Below are positions 36,384-44,434 of a stretch of DNA of 64,000 nt, piece after piece; the first letter of the stretch is position 1, and each line of letters opens with the position of its first letter. The notes beneath the pieces were generated by a model. That model worked only from the letters and a program-made list of their open reading frames with translations, was not told the origin of the DNA and ran no database searches. This DNA is from Bradyrhizobium sp. AZCC 1719 (GTDB taxonomy: Bacteria > Pseudomonadota > Alphaproteobacteria > Rhizobiales > Xanthobacteraceae). The DNA is taken from NCBI RefSeq assembly GCF_036924525.1, contig NZ_JAZHRU010000001.1:6353001-6417000 (forward strand), read 5' to 3'. A program made the position numbers and the translations under genes.

Positions 36384-39300
36384 TCACTCGTCCAGAAGGT
36401 CGAGGAACTCTTCGACCTTCCTAAGCGGTCCCTCGCGTCCGTTGCTGATGTAGACCACCCGATCGCCATCACGTTGCAGGGATCGCGCCCTGGATTTCCG
36501 AAGTCGTCCCGGCAGGAACGTCGCGGCTACGGCATCCGTGCCGACATCAAGTCTTATGATTCCTCTTCGCCTGCACTCGATCCTGAGCCTTGCTGCGGCA
36601 AAGAAATCGCGGGCCGCCGGAGGCAATCTGCCGAAGCGACGGAAAGTCTCCTCCTCGAGATCGTTCAGTTCATCTTCACTTCGGCATCTGGCGACGCGGC
36701 CATAGATTTCCAGCCGAACCGCCTCCGATTGCACGTAACCCGCGGGCAACATATCCCCTACCGGCAGATTCAGGTCAGGCACCCACAGGTCGGCCGTTCT
36801 ATCGTCAGCTTTCTCCGAGGCCAATTTCAGAAGGTGGCTGTAGAGCACGGGTCCGAACACCTGCACATGGCCTGACTGCCGTTCGGAAAGCAGGTCGCCC
36901 GCTCCCCTGAGGTCCAGATCCCGCGCACTGATCGCGAAACCCGCGCCCGGTCTGTTAAACTCCTCCAGAACGGCCAATCGCTTCTCAGATCGCTCCGAGC
37001 CCGAATCGGTCAGCAAATGCGCAAACGCGCGTATCCCGCTGCGCCCCACCCTTCCTCTGAGTTGATGAAGTTGCGCAAGACCGAACTTTTCGGGCCAACA
37101 GACCACGATCGTGTTTGCTCGTGGAATATCTAGACCGCTCTCCACGATGTTGGTGGCCAGCAGCACGTCCGCCGCGCCTTCGACGAAGCTCATCATTCGG
37201 TCGTCTATGTCGTCGGCAGGCAACTTGCCATGCAGACAGACGATGCGGAGATCCGGGGCCATCGATTGAACGCGCGCCAGCATCGGATCGAGATCCTGAA
37301 TTCGCGGACAGATCAAGAAGCTTTGCCCGTGGCGCCTTTGCTCGCGCAGCAATGCCGAGGCAATAGCAGCATCCGAAAGCGGAGCGACCTTGGTGACAAC
37401 CGGGAGTCGATGAATGGGCGGAGAGGCAATCACGCTGAGATCCCTGAAGCCAGCAAGACCGCCCGCGAGAGTCCGTGGAATCGGCGTGGCGCTCATCCAA
37501 AGGGCATGAATACTCTTGGCCAGCCCGGAAAGTCTCGCCTTCTCCGTCGCCCCAAAATGCTGTTCCTCATCGATGACGACAAGGCCGAGGCCGGCGAACT
37601 TCACGTCCTTCGAGGCAAGAGCCTGCGTTCCGACTACAACCTTCAATTTTCCACTCTTCAGCCCCTCCTTTACCTCTCTTGTCTCCGCGCCCGAATCGGT
37701 CCGCGACAAACTTCCCACTTCGATACCAAACGGAGCGAAGCGCTTTCGGAAAGTCGCGACATGCTGTCTTGCCAGGACCGTCGTCGGCACCGCGATCGCC
37801 ACCTGCTTCCCTGACAACACGACGGCGGCCGTGGCTCGCAACGCCACCTCGGTCTTGCCGAACCCAACGTCGCCGCAAACGACCCTGTCCATGGGGTGGC
37901 CGGACGCAAGATCATCCAGGACGTCCCGAACGGCCTTCGCTTGATCGACCGTCGTGAAATACGGAAAACGCGCGACGAACCTCTCATAGGCGGGACCAGG
38001 GGGTAGAAGTTTCGGAGCTCGTCGGCGGCGTCGCTGGCTGATATGTTTGGAGAGCTGCTTGCCGGCCACTTGGATTTCGCGCTCCGCCTCGGTACGCCGA
38101 GCCCACCATGTACTTCCATCCGCTTTGTCCAGCGTCAGCTCGCCGCGCTCCGACGCGTATGGCCAGATCAGGGCGAGGTCAGCGGGCGGAGCGAGAACGG
38201 CATCATCTCCCGCAAATACCAGCCTGATCATTTCGCGCGACGACCCGCCCCCCGTTGCCACGGTCTGCAAGCCGTCGAGCAAGGCCAGTCCCCGCTGCAG
38301 ATGAACGACCGCGGTGCCCTGCTCCGGCACATCTGCGTGGTCGAAAGCCGCATTCCAGCTTCTGGCCAGGGGTTGCGGATGATGAGCCCTGCTGCCGAGC
38401 ACATCGGAAGCCGTCACGACGACAAGAGGTTTCCGGCCAGGTAAGACAAACCCTCTATCAAAGTCGGCCAGAAGCGCCCCTTCCCGATTACGTCCGGTCG
38501 CCGCCTCGTTCCAATCCGTAAAGCGATCCACCTTGAGCCCGCTCATCCGCTCGATCACGCGCAGGTCGTCCTCCTGCGCTGCGACGAAAACCAGTCGCGA
38601 ACCGGCGCGTTGCGTCTCGTCGACGAATTCGCGGAGCGCCTTCCTCGGTGATGCGACCTGCGAAAAGTCCGGTGTGGGAGCGAAAGATGCCCTTTGCGAC
38701 AGCACGTTCATATGCCTGGTCGCCTGCTTCCATTCGCGCCTCCCAAGGTACTCGCGCTCTCCGTCCGTGCGACCGGCCGCCTCCTCGATCGTGCTAAGCC
38801 AGCTATCAGCGTGCGCTGAAACTCCTGCATCCGCAATCCACTTGGATCGGCCACAATAGTCGAACAGAGTCGAGCGCTTTCCGCGTATGTTCCCGAACGC
38901 CAGCCGCTCCGACATCGGGTCGATGAGAAGCTCTTTCGTCTCAAAAACGATGTCATGTTCTATCGGATCGAACGCCACGATCCGACGTAGCACCCCACCG
39001 GAATGCTCTACTCTGAACGGACCAAGTGCGCCGGCAGGAAAAATCTCGAATGTCTTCCCGTGAAACAGCGCGCCACCGGGATAGTCCGCCTCCTCACCGA
39101 GGTCGTATCCGAGGGCCTCAAGCCGCGCCCGGAGATCTTGTTCAGAAAACGCGGCGCCCACTTTCAAACGGAGGATTACGCGGAACCAACTCGCCGGCTT
39201 CGGGAGGCGCTCCATCACGGCCTCTGCCGTGGACACGAGCAGGATCGGCTTCTCGGGCTTGGCAAGGCGCCTCAAGACCGAGCTTCGCCTGCCCGCGATC

Positions 39301-39584
39301 TCGTGCGACGGCTCCAGCTGATCGAACGGCAACGTATTCAGTCTTGGAAAAACAAGCACATCGCACGAAGGATCGAGGGCATGAATGACGGCACCGAGCC
39401 GCTCGGCCCTATTCTCGCTTTCAGCAAGAAAGACGACGCCTTTGCGGCCCGACTTCTTCCACTGCGTGAGCAGATGGAGAGCCATCATGCCCAGCGGGGA
39501 TGAAGAAGATATTGCAGTCCGCGATGAAGATTTCTTTCGCTTCGTTGCCCTACTGGCAACGCGCGCTTTGCTAGAACGGCCCAC
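36384..39584 (-). CDS. Mfd-like transcription-repair coupling helicase, divergent paralogue
   Basis: 1066 residues, about 80-100 shorter than housekeeping Mfd. The N-terminal UvrB-homology-like part (GVVFLAESENRAERLGAVIH; NTLPFDQLEPSHEIAGRR) is reduced. A CarD/RID-like middle region is hard to place (about 440-480, LDKADGSTWWARRTEAE). The helicase has Walker A CGDVGFGKTEVALRA near 580, DEEQHFG, SATPIPRTLAGG, ATNIVESGLDIPRANT and QLRGRVGRSG; a TRCF C-terminal domain follows. The first start is GTG 39584, with the conserved sequence beginning at about residue 30. As Mfd normally displaces stalled RNA polymerase, a shorter paralogue may serve a special repair or stress role. No partner gene is adjacent. 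Confidence 0.88.
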   Translation of the reverse strand: MGRSSKARVASRATKRKKSSSRTAISSSSPLGMMALHLLTQWKKSGRKGVVFLAESENRAERLGAVIHALDPSCDVLVFPRLNTLPFDQLEPSHEIAGRRSSVLRRLAKPEKPILLVSTAEAVMERLPKPASWFRVILRLKVGAAFSEQDLRARLEALGYDLGEEADYPGGALFHGKTFEIFPAGALGPFRVEHSGGVLRRIVAFDPIEHDIVFETKELLIDPMSERLAFGNIRGKRSTLFDYCGRSKWIADAGVSAHADSWLSTIEEAAGRTDGEREYLGRREWKQATRHMNVLSQRASFAPTPDFSQVASPRKALREFVDETQRAGSRLVFVAAQEDDLRVIERMSGLKVDRFTDWNEAATGRNREGALLADFDRGFVLPGRKPLVVVTASDVLGSRAHHPQPLARSWNAAFDHADVPEQGTAVVHLQRGLALLDGLQTVATGGGSSREMIRLVFAGDDAVLAPPADLALIWPYASERGELTLDKADGSTWWARRTEAEREIQVAGKQLSKHISQRRRRRAPKLLPPGPAYERFVARFPYFTTVDQAKAVRDVLDDLASGHPMDRVVCGDVGFGKTEVALRATAAVVLSGKQVAIAVPTTVLARQHVATFRKRFAPFGIEVGSLSRTDSGAETREVKEGLKSGKLKVVVGTQALASKDVKFAGLGLVVIDEEQHFGATEKARLSGLAKSIHALWMSATPIPRTLAGGLAGFRDLSVIASPPIHRLPVVTKVAPLSDAAIASALLREQRRHGQSFLICPRIQDLDPMLARVQSMAPDLRIVCLHGKLPADDIDDRMMSFVEGAADVLLATNIVESGLDIPRANTIVVCWPEKFGLAQLHQLRGRVGRSGIRAFAHLLTDSGSERSEKRLAVLEEFNRPGAGFAISARDLDLRGAGDLLSERQSGHVQVFGPVLYSHLLKLASEKADDRTADLWVPDLNLPVGDMLPAGYVQSEAVRLEIYGRVARCRSEDELNDLEEETFRRFGRLPPAARDFFAAARLRIECRRRGIIRLDVGTDAVAATFLPGRLRKSRARSLQRDGDRVVYISNGREGPLRKVEEFLDLLDE

Positions 39585-40104
39585 CTTGAACCCGTCATTG
39601 ATTCGCGACCAGCTGAGGCTGATGGCGAGTGTTGCTTCGAACAGGCCCGCTCCGATGTGGGAGCTGCGCCTGGGGCTGTGTACATATGCGAATTTCGTAG
39701 GAGACGCACGTTTCCAATCTAATCGTCCCGTGAAACATCGCTTGCGAGCGGAGGCGCCTCGATCATCCCCCCTTCTCCGCTCGACAGATCGCGGTCCTCA
39801 GCATCGGTTCATTTCGGTTCGCCTTTCAGATCGCCTTCGGTGGGCGCCTGTCTTCCCCTGGCCCTGGCTGAACTTTGGCTTGTGGCCGCTCTGCGCCAAT
39901 ATGGGCAAAACTATTGGGGATGAAGTCGGCGCATCCGGTCAAAAACTTGAGATCATTTCGATTTCATAGCAAGTCCCACCCCGGACGCAGCTGCAGGGGC
40001 CCAAATCAAGCTATGTGCGCCGATACACCGGCCCTTCCAAGAAAGGTACTCGTTGCTGCAAACTGTACGGCATGTCTGCGATTCGAGAGACGTTTTGAGG
40101 ACCC
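39585..40104. other. 520-bp gap upstream of the Mfd-like gene
   Basis: No supported gene. A plus-strand frame at 39385-39969 overlaps the Mfd-like 5' end in antisense and has no recognisable content. Promoters for the Mfd-like gene and for 40105 should lie here, but none is obvious. Confidence 0.4.
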
Positions 40105-40377
40105 ATGAACGAGACTCTGATATCTGCCTGCACGATGTTTCTCGTTCCGGCAACGCTTTTGTTCGGCGCCTTAGGCGTCGCGAACTCGTCCTTCCTCAAG
40201 GTATTGGTCTGCTTGCTTGGCGTGGCCACGACGGGAATATGGCTTTACCGGGTATGGTGGTGGACAAGTCTGTCTTTGATTGATCGAAGAACGGCTCTTG
40301 GTCTTGCGGGCATGTATGTTTGCGCGTGGCTAATAACGTTCCTGGTGCAGTTGAAGAATGTGTTCTCGCCGCGCTGA
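40105..40377 (+). CDS. Hypothetical small membrane protein with three hydrophobic helices
   Basis: 90 residues from ATG 40105. Three hydrophobic segments are clear: ACTMFLVPATLLFGALGVA, FLKVLVCLLGVATTGIWLY and LGLAGMYVCAWLITFLVQL, with WWWT after the second. No family recognised. Composition (high Leu/Val/Trp) and a clean start and stop support it as a real inner-membrane protein. It stands alone between the Mfd-like gene and a convergent sugar-metabolism operon. Confidence 0.68.
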   Translation: MNETLISACTMFLVPATLLFGALGVANSSFLKVLVCLLGVATTGIWLYRVWWWTSLSLIDRRTALGLAGMYVCAWLITFLVQLKNVFSPR

Positions 40378-40424
40378 CTGACTCCGTTTTGCTGAATTGA
40401 CTATAACAGTTGGCAGGGGTTGCT

Positions 40425-40536
40425 TCAGCCTTTGAGCGCGGTAACCACCACCTCAATGAGGGCACTGCCGCCAAGATCGGCGACGCCGACCGTTGCACGA
40501 GTCGGCAGGCTGTCGCCGAAAATCTTAGGCTGGCGT
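40425..40536 (-). pseudogene. C-terminal remnant of a RidA-family protein
   Basis: Minus-strand translation gives QPKIFGDSLPTRATVGVADLGG, then SALIEVVVTALKG and a stop at 40425. This is the end of RidA/YjgF proteins (PTRxTVGVxxLxxxALVEIEV). There is no start or upstream body before the Gfo/Idh gene at 40567, so only about 37 codons survive. Confidence 0.65.
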
Positions 40537-40566
40537 GCTAAATCAGCCTGACAGACACGTCCGCAT

Positions 40567-41742
40567 TTACCTGATCCGAACCCAGGCGCCATTGCTTGCG
40601 GATGAGTTCACTGCAGCTTCAATGAACTTCACGCCGGCGAGGCCGTCCTCGACGGTCGGGAAAATCACCGCCGGATCGGGCGGTTTGCCGGCCTGTGCTG
40701 CGCGGATAGCGCGCGCTGCCTCAGTATAGATTGTTGCGAACCCCTCAAGGTAACCCTCGGGATGCCCCGATGGCACGCGGGTGAGACGACCCGCCTCGAC
40801 CAAGGCGCCGGCACCGCCGCGGGTCAGGAGTTGCTTGGGCTGCCCATAGCGGGTGAACCAGAGATGGTTCGGATTTTCCTGTACCCATTCGAGACCGCCC
40901 CTGGTCCCATAGACGCGCAGCGTCAGGCCGTTCTCATTGCCGACCGCGACCTGGCTCGCCCAAAGCATGCCTCTGGCGCCTCCCTTCCACTTGAGGAGAA
41001 TCTGGACGTCGTCATCGAGACGCCGGCCGCCGACGAAGGTCGAGAGCTGGGCGAGCAGTTCGTCAAGCTGAAGTCCAGTGACGAAGCAGGCGAGATTGTA
41101 CGCGTGGGTGCCGATGTCGCCGATGCATCCGCCAGGGCCGGATCGGGTCGGGTCCGTGCGCCACGCGGCCTGCTTATGTCCGCTTGCTTCTAACCGCTCC
41201 GTCAGCCAATCCTGCAGGTATTCGGCCTGCACCAGTCGGATCTCGCCGAGATCGCCGTTCGCGATCATGGCGCGGGCCTGTCGGACCATGGGATAGCCCG
41301 TGTAGTTGTGGGTCACGACGAAGATCTTGCCCGTCTTCCTGACCAGTTCCACCAATTCCTCCGCCTCGGCGACAGTCGTCGTCAGCGGTTTGTCGCAGAT
41401 GACGTGGATGCCGGCTTCAAGGAAGGCCCTGGCGACCGGGCCGTGCAGGTGGTTGGGGGTCACGATCGAAACCACCTCGATCCCATCGGGACGCGCGGCT
41501 TCCGCCTTCGCCATCTCTTCGAAGGAGCTATAGGCGCGGTCGTTGGCGATACCGAGCTCCCTCGCCGAGGCCTTGGCTCGGGCCGGATCCGACGCCAACG
41601 CGCCGGCTGTCAACTCGAACTGGTCGTCGATACGCGCGGCAATGCGGTGGACGGCGCCAATGAAAGATGCCTGGCCGCCGCCAACCATGCCTAGCCGGAT
41701 ACGACCATGACCGCCGGCTTCGCTGCTTGCCTCAATAGCCAT
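40567..41742 (-). CDS. Gfo/Idh/MocA-family oxidoreductase
   Basis: 391 residues from ATG 41742 with GGAAG upstream. An N-terminal Rossmann fold is present (IRLGMVGGGQASFIGAVHRIAAR), followed by the family's VVSIVTPNHLHGPVARAFLEAGIHVICDKPLTTT with the catalytic-type EKP motif as DKP, and SGPGGCIGDIGTHAYNLACFVTGL carrying the conserved Asp-x3-His. These enzymes oxidise or reduce sugars, often inositol or amino-sugar derivatives, with NAD(P). It lies 13 bp after the TIM-barrel isomerase gene, forming an operon. The sugar cannot be named; no transporter or kinase is adjacent. Confidence 0.93.
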   Translation of the reverse strand: MAIEASSEAGGHGRIRLGMVGGGQASFIGAVHRIAARIDDQFELTAGALASDPARAKASARELGIANDRAYSSFEEMAKAEAARPDGIEVVSIVTPNHLHGPVARAFLEAGIHVICDKPLTTTVAEAEELVELVRKTGKIFVVTHNYTGYPMVRQARAMIANGDLGEIRLVQAEYLQDWLTERLEASGHKQAAWRTDPTRSGPGGCIGDIGTHAYNLACFVTGLQLDELLAQLSTFVGGRRLDDDVQILLKWKGGARGMLWASQVAVGNENGLTLRVYGTRGGLEWVQENPNHLWFTRYGQPKQLLTRGGAGALVEAGRLTRVPSGHPEGYLEGFATIYTEAARAIRAAQAGKPPDPAVIFPTVEDGLAGVKFIEAAVNSSASNGAWVRIR

Positions 41743-41755
41743 TCTTCTTCCTCGC

Positions 41756-42811
41756 TCAGGAGATACCAAGCATCTTGCGGTTCATCTGATCGTCGGTGCC
41801 GGAACCTGCGAAATCGTCGAAGGCCTTCTCCGTCACCCGAATGATATGTTTTTTGATAAATTCGGCGCCCTCGCGCGCGCCTTGCTCAGGATGCTTCAGC
41901 GCGCATTCCCATTCCATCACCGCCCAACTGCCGTAATCGTACTGCGTGAGCTTGGAGAAGATCGCGCCGAAATTGACTTGACCATCGCCCAGTGAGCGGA
42001 ATCGGCCAGCACGATCGACCCAACTCTGGAACCCGCCGTAGACGCCCTGGCGGCCCGTCGGGTTGAACTCCGCGTCCTTGACGTGGAAGGCCTTGATGCG
42101 TTCGTGATAGATATCGATGTAGTCGAGATAGTCGAGCTGCTGTAGCACGAAGTGCGACGGGTCGTAGAGCAGGTTCGCGCGCATGTGGCCATTCACTCGC
42201 TCGAGAAACATCTCATAAGAGACACCGTCGTGCAGGTCCTCGCCTGGATGGATTTCATAAGCGAGATCAACGCCGTGCTCCTCCGCATAATCAAGGATCG
42301 GCAGCCAGCGCCTGGCGAGCTCGTCGAAGGCGGCCTCGACGAGGCCGACCGGACGCTGCGGCCAGGGATAGACATAGGGCCACGCCAATGCGCCGGAGAA
42401 GGTCGCCTGCGCCGTAAGCCCGAGGCGCCGTGAGGCGCGGATCGCGCGCTTGACCTGGTCGACGGCCCACTCGGTGCGCGCCTTCGGATTGTCCCGCACC
42501 TCCGGCACGGCGAAGCCGTCGAATGCTGCGTCATAGGCCGGATGAACCGCGACGAGCTGCCCCTGGAGATGGGTCGAGAGTTCGGTGATGGAAAGGCCGT
42601 GACCGGCTGCGATCCCCTTCACTTCATCGACATAGTCCTGGGACTCCGAGGCCCTGCGGAGGTCGAAGAGCCGCCCATCCCAGCTCGGGATCTGAATCCC
42701 GTCGTAGCCGAGCGAGGCGGCCCATTCGCAGATCGCGTCGAAGGAGTTGAACGGCGCGGCGTCGGCGGTGAACTGAGCGAGGAATATCCCTGGTCCCTTG
42801 ATCATCTTCAT
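41756..42811 (-). CDS. Sugar phosphate isomerase/epimerase (AP-endonuclease 2-like TIM barrel)
   Basis: 351 residues from ATG 42811, with an AAGGAG ribosome site eight bases before it. TIM-barrel landmarks are WAASLGYDGIQIPSWDGRLFDL, ITELSTHLQGQLVAVHP, HGVDLAYEIHPGEDLHDG, NLLYDPSHFVLQQLDYLDYI, KAFHVKDAEFNPTGRQG and WAVMEWECAL, giving the metal-binding Glu, Asp, His and Glu of the xylose-isomerase-like superfamily. It precedes and probably shares an mRNA with the Gfo/Idh/MocA gene, a pairing usual in polyol or ketosugar catabolism. A candidate ECF promoter reading left lies at 43014-43040. Confidence 0.92.
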   Translation of the reverse strand: MKMIKGPGIFLAQFTADAAPFNSFDAICEWAASLGYDGIQIPSWDGRLFDLRRASESQDYVDEVKGIAAGHGLSITELSTHLQGQLVAVHPAYDAAFDGFAVPEVRDNPKARTEWAVDQVKRAIRASRRLGLTAQATFSGALAWPYVYPWPQRPVGLVEAAFDELARRWLPILDYAEEHGVDLAYEIHPGEDLHDGVSYEMFLERVNGHMRANLLYDPSHFVLQQLDYLDYIDIYHERIKAFHVKDAEFNPTGRQGVYGGFQSWVDRAGRFRSLGDGQVNFGAIFSKLTQYDYGSWAVMEWECALKHPEQGAREGAEFIKKHIIRVTEKAFDDFAGSGTDDQMNRKMLGIS

Positions 42812-43010
42812 GAAATGCTCCTTCTCCTCTGGATGCTCCAGAGCGCTCGATATCTTACCAAAACTCTGCAGCGCTCGCATTTCGGGAGGAAATCGAGGAG
42901 ATTGACCCCTGAGCCACCTTGCAGCAAGGCCCCGAGCACTTCTGATTCCTCGTGGGCTGTGCGGGCCAAACGCAGAAAGCGGGTGGAGCCTCGTTTGACC
43001 AAAAGAACGC

Positions 43011-43037
43011 GGAATAACGGACCAGCGATCGCGTTAT
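43011..43037 (+). promoter_or_regulatory. ECF-type promoter, rightward (GGAATAA-N14-CGTTAT)
   Basis: The -35-like GGAATAA (43011-43017) and -10-like CGTTAT (43032-43037) are separated by exactly 14 bases. It is one of several identical-spacing sites around the sigma factor at 49387 and reads towards the gene at 43070. Confidence 0.7.
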
Positions 43038-43040
43038 TCC
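43014..43040 (-). promoter_or_regulatory. ECF-type promoter, leftward mirror of the previous site
   Basis: Because the site is palindromic (ATAACG ... CGTTATTCC), the minus strand also reads GGAATAA-N14-CGTTAT. It would drive the TIM-barrel/Gfo-Idh operon through a leader of about 200 nt. Whether both directions are used is untested. Confidence 0.5.
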
Positions 43041-43069
43041 CGCGTGGTCATGCTTATGAGGAGCCGCCG

Positions 43070-43879
43070 ATGCTATTCCGTTCCAATCGCCGCACGCCGG
43101 AACTCGACACCGGATCCCGCCCGCAAACAGAGGCCGAGCTGCGGGTCAACAAAGGCAGCTCGATCGAATTTCTATGCCAGGCGGACGACTTCGGCGTTAT
43201 TGCCGAGCCTGCGCCGGCCAAGGCAGCGCTGCCAGAGTGGTTTCGACGCATTCCACCTGTCGATCAATCGGTGCTTTCGGCTACGAACAACGGCCTGACC
43301 ATCAAGCGATGCATGCCTTTTCTCGATGCAATGACGCTTGGCTTTGTTCTGCCGATCGCTGCGACAGTACGTCTGCAAATCAGCGAGCAAGGCCGCAAGG
43401 TTGATGCCGGCTGGGAGTTCGACCGGGTGATGGTGAGCAATCACGGCAGCTACCAGATCGCCGGACACCCCCTCGCAGACAGACCGCCCATGAAATTTCA
43501 TAACTACTGGACCATCAAGACGCCGCCGGGCTGGAGCTGCCTGTTCACCGCACCGCTCAACCGGCATAACCTTCCCGTCGAGATCCTGGCCGGCGTCGTC
43601 GATACCGACACCTATGCTTCGCTGATCAACTTTCCCTTCATCGCGACCGGACCCGATGGGATCCACGTCATTGAGAAGGGTACGCCGCTGGTGCAGGTCA
43701 TTCCATTCAAGCGTAGTGAGGCCGACCTCGAACTACGCAAGGAAAGTGCCTCACACGAGCGCCTCGGGCCTGTCGTTGCGGCAGAGACCGCAGCCGAGGG
43801 ACGCGAGCGCCAGCAGATTCTGCGGAACACCCAGGCCTCCGAGGGATGGTATCGAAAGTTTGCACGCGCGAGGCGATGA
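43070..43879 (+). CDS. DUF6065-like protein
   Basis: 269 residues from ATG 43070, with GAGGAG upstream. The body (IEFLCQADDFGVIAEPAPAKAALPEWFRRIP; RCMPFLDAMTLGFVLPIAATVRLQI; FHNYWTIKTPPGWSCLFTAPLNR; FPFIATGPDGIHVIEKGTPLVQVIPFKR) matches what I know of the DUF6065 family, a beta-rich soluble protein without assigned activity. It has no signal peptide. Control by the site at 43011-43037 places it in the ECF regulon. It is followed 133 bp later by the Ser/Asn-repeat gene in the same direction, with a shared strong terminator after that gene, so the two may form one transcript. Confidence 0.7.
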   Translation: MLFRSNRRTPELDTGSRPQTEAELRVNKGSSIEFLCQADDFGVIAEPAPAKAALPEWFRRIPPVDQSVLSATNNGLTIKRCMPFLDAMTLGFVLPIAATVRLQISEQGRKVDAGWEFDRVMVSNHGSYQIAGHPLADRPPMKFHNYWTIKTPPGWSCLFTAPLNRHNLPVEILAGVVDTDTYASLINFPFIATGPDGIHVIEKGTPLVQVIPFKRSEADLELRKESASHERLGPVVAAETAAEGRERQQILRNTQASEGWYRKFARARR

Positions 43880-44012
43880 GGCGATGGCGACACTGCAGAC
43901 GAGGCGCCGGAACTTTGGCGGCATTCGGAATAAGCTCTCGTCGCGCCTCGTTTCATTCTGGGGTCGAAAAGAAATCGGCCCCGTATCGCAACCAAGGAAA
44001 GAGGATCTTGCC

Positions 44013-44288
44013 ATGAAACGAGAAGCTATCTTCACCGCCAGTGCGATTGTCCTGGCGCTCGGGACGACCGGCACGCAGGCTGCCGTCGGCGCACCGTTCG
44101 ACACTGCGGTGCAAGCCGTGAAGGCCGAGCGGGGCCAGATCATTCTGGCCGGCAACAGTTCGTCGAACTCGAGCTCCAACAGTTCATCGAACTCCAGCTC
44201 CAACAGCTCTTCGAACTCAAGCTCGAACAGCTCTTCGAATTCCAACTCGAACAGCTCGTCGAACTCAAGCTCCAACAGCTCTCGCTAA
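44013..44288 (+). CDS. Secreted Ser/Asn-repeat peptide precursor
   Basis: 91 residues from ATG 44013, with AAAGAGGA upstream; an in-frame start at 43884 would hide the signal peptide. A signal peptide (MKREAIFTASAIVLALGTTG) precedes a short linker (VGAPFDTAVQAVKAERGQIILAG). The last ~45 residues consist almost only of the pattern SSSN, ending SNSSR. No cysteine is present. No homologue comes to mind; a surface adhesin-like or matrix peptide, or a substrate for a modifying enzyme, are possibilities. Placement between an ECF promoter and a MacAB-like exporter operon suggests envelope function. Confidence 0.7.
   Translation: MKREAIFTASAIVLALGTTGTQAAVGAPFDTAVQAVKAERGQIILAGNSSSNSSSNSSSNSSSNSSSNSSSNSSSNSNSNSSSNSSSNSSR
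44157..44276 (+). repeat. Five 24-bp tandem repeats encoding (SSSNSSSN)5-like pattern
   Basis: Five units of 24 bp in frame. Units differ at third codon positions (AGT/AGC, TCG/TCA/TCT, CTCGAGC/CTCAAGC) and once change one Ser to Asn (NSNSN in unit 4), so the DNA has diverged while the peptide has been kept. Confidence 0.9.
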
Positions 44289-44326
44289 GCGAGTCTTGGC
44301 CAGGTTCGGCCAGTCGACGCCAACGG

Positions 44327-44352
44327 AAAGGGCCCGGGCTTCCGGGCCCTTT
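44327..44352. terminator. Strong bidirectional terminator hairpin
   Basis: An 11-bp perfect stem AAAGGGCCCGG/CCGGGCCCTTT with loop GCTT. It ends in TTT rightward and, by symmetry, also reads as a terminator leftward. It separates the Ser/Asn peptide gene from the convergent exporter operon. Confidence 0.88.
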
Positions 44353-44434
44353 CTGCGTGTCTCATTGCGTGCAGGCAGCCATCGACCGGCAACATGACGA
44401 GCCGCCCCTGGCCCCTCGGCGCGGCAACGTACGA

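Noticed and set aside
39385..39969. 194-residue plus-strand frame upstream of the Mfd-like gene
   Set aside because: It overlaps the helicase 5' end in antisense, with mixed low-complexity composition and no motif.
43884..44288. Longer start for the Ser/Asn-repeat gene
   Set aside because: It would place a basic 43-residue stretch before a clear signal peptide, and the ribosome site fits ATG 44013 better.
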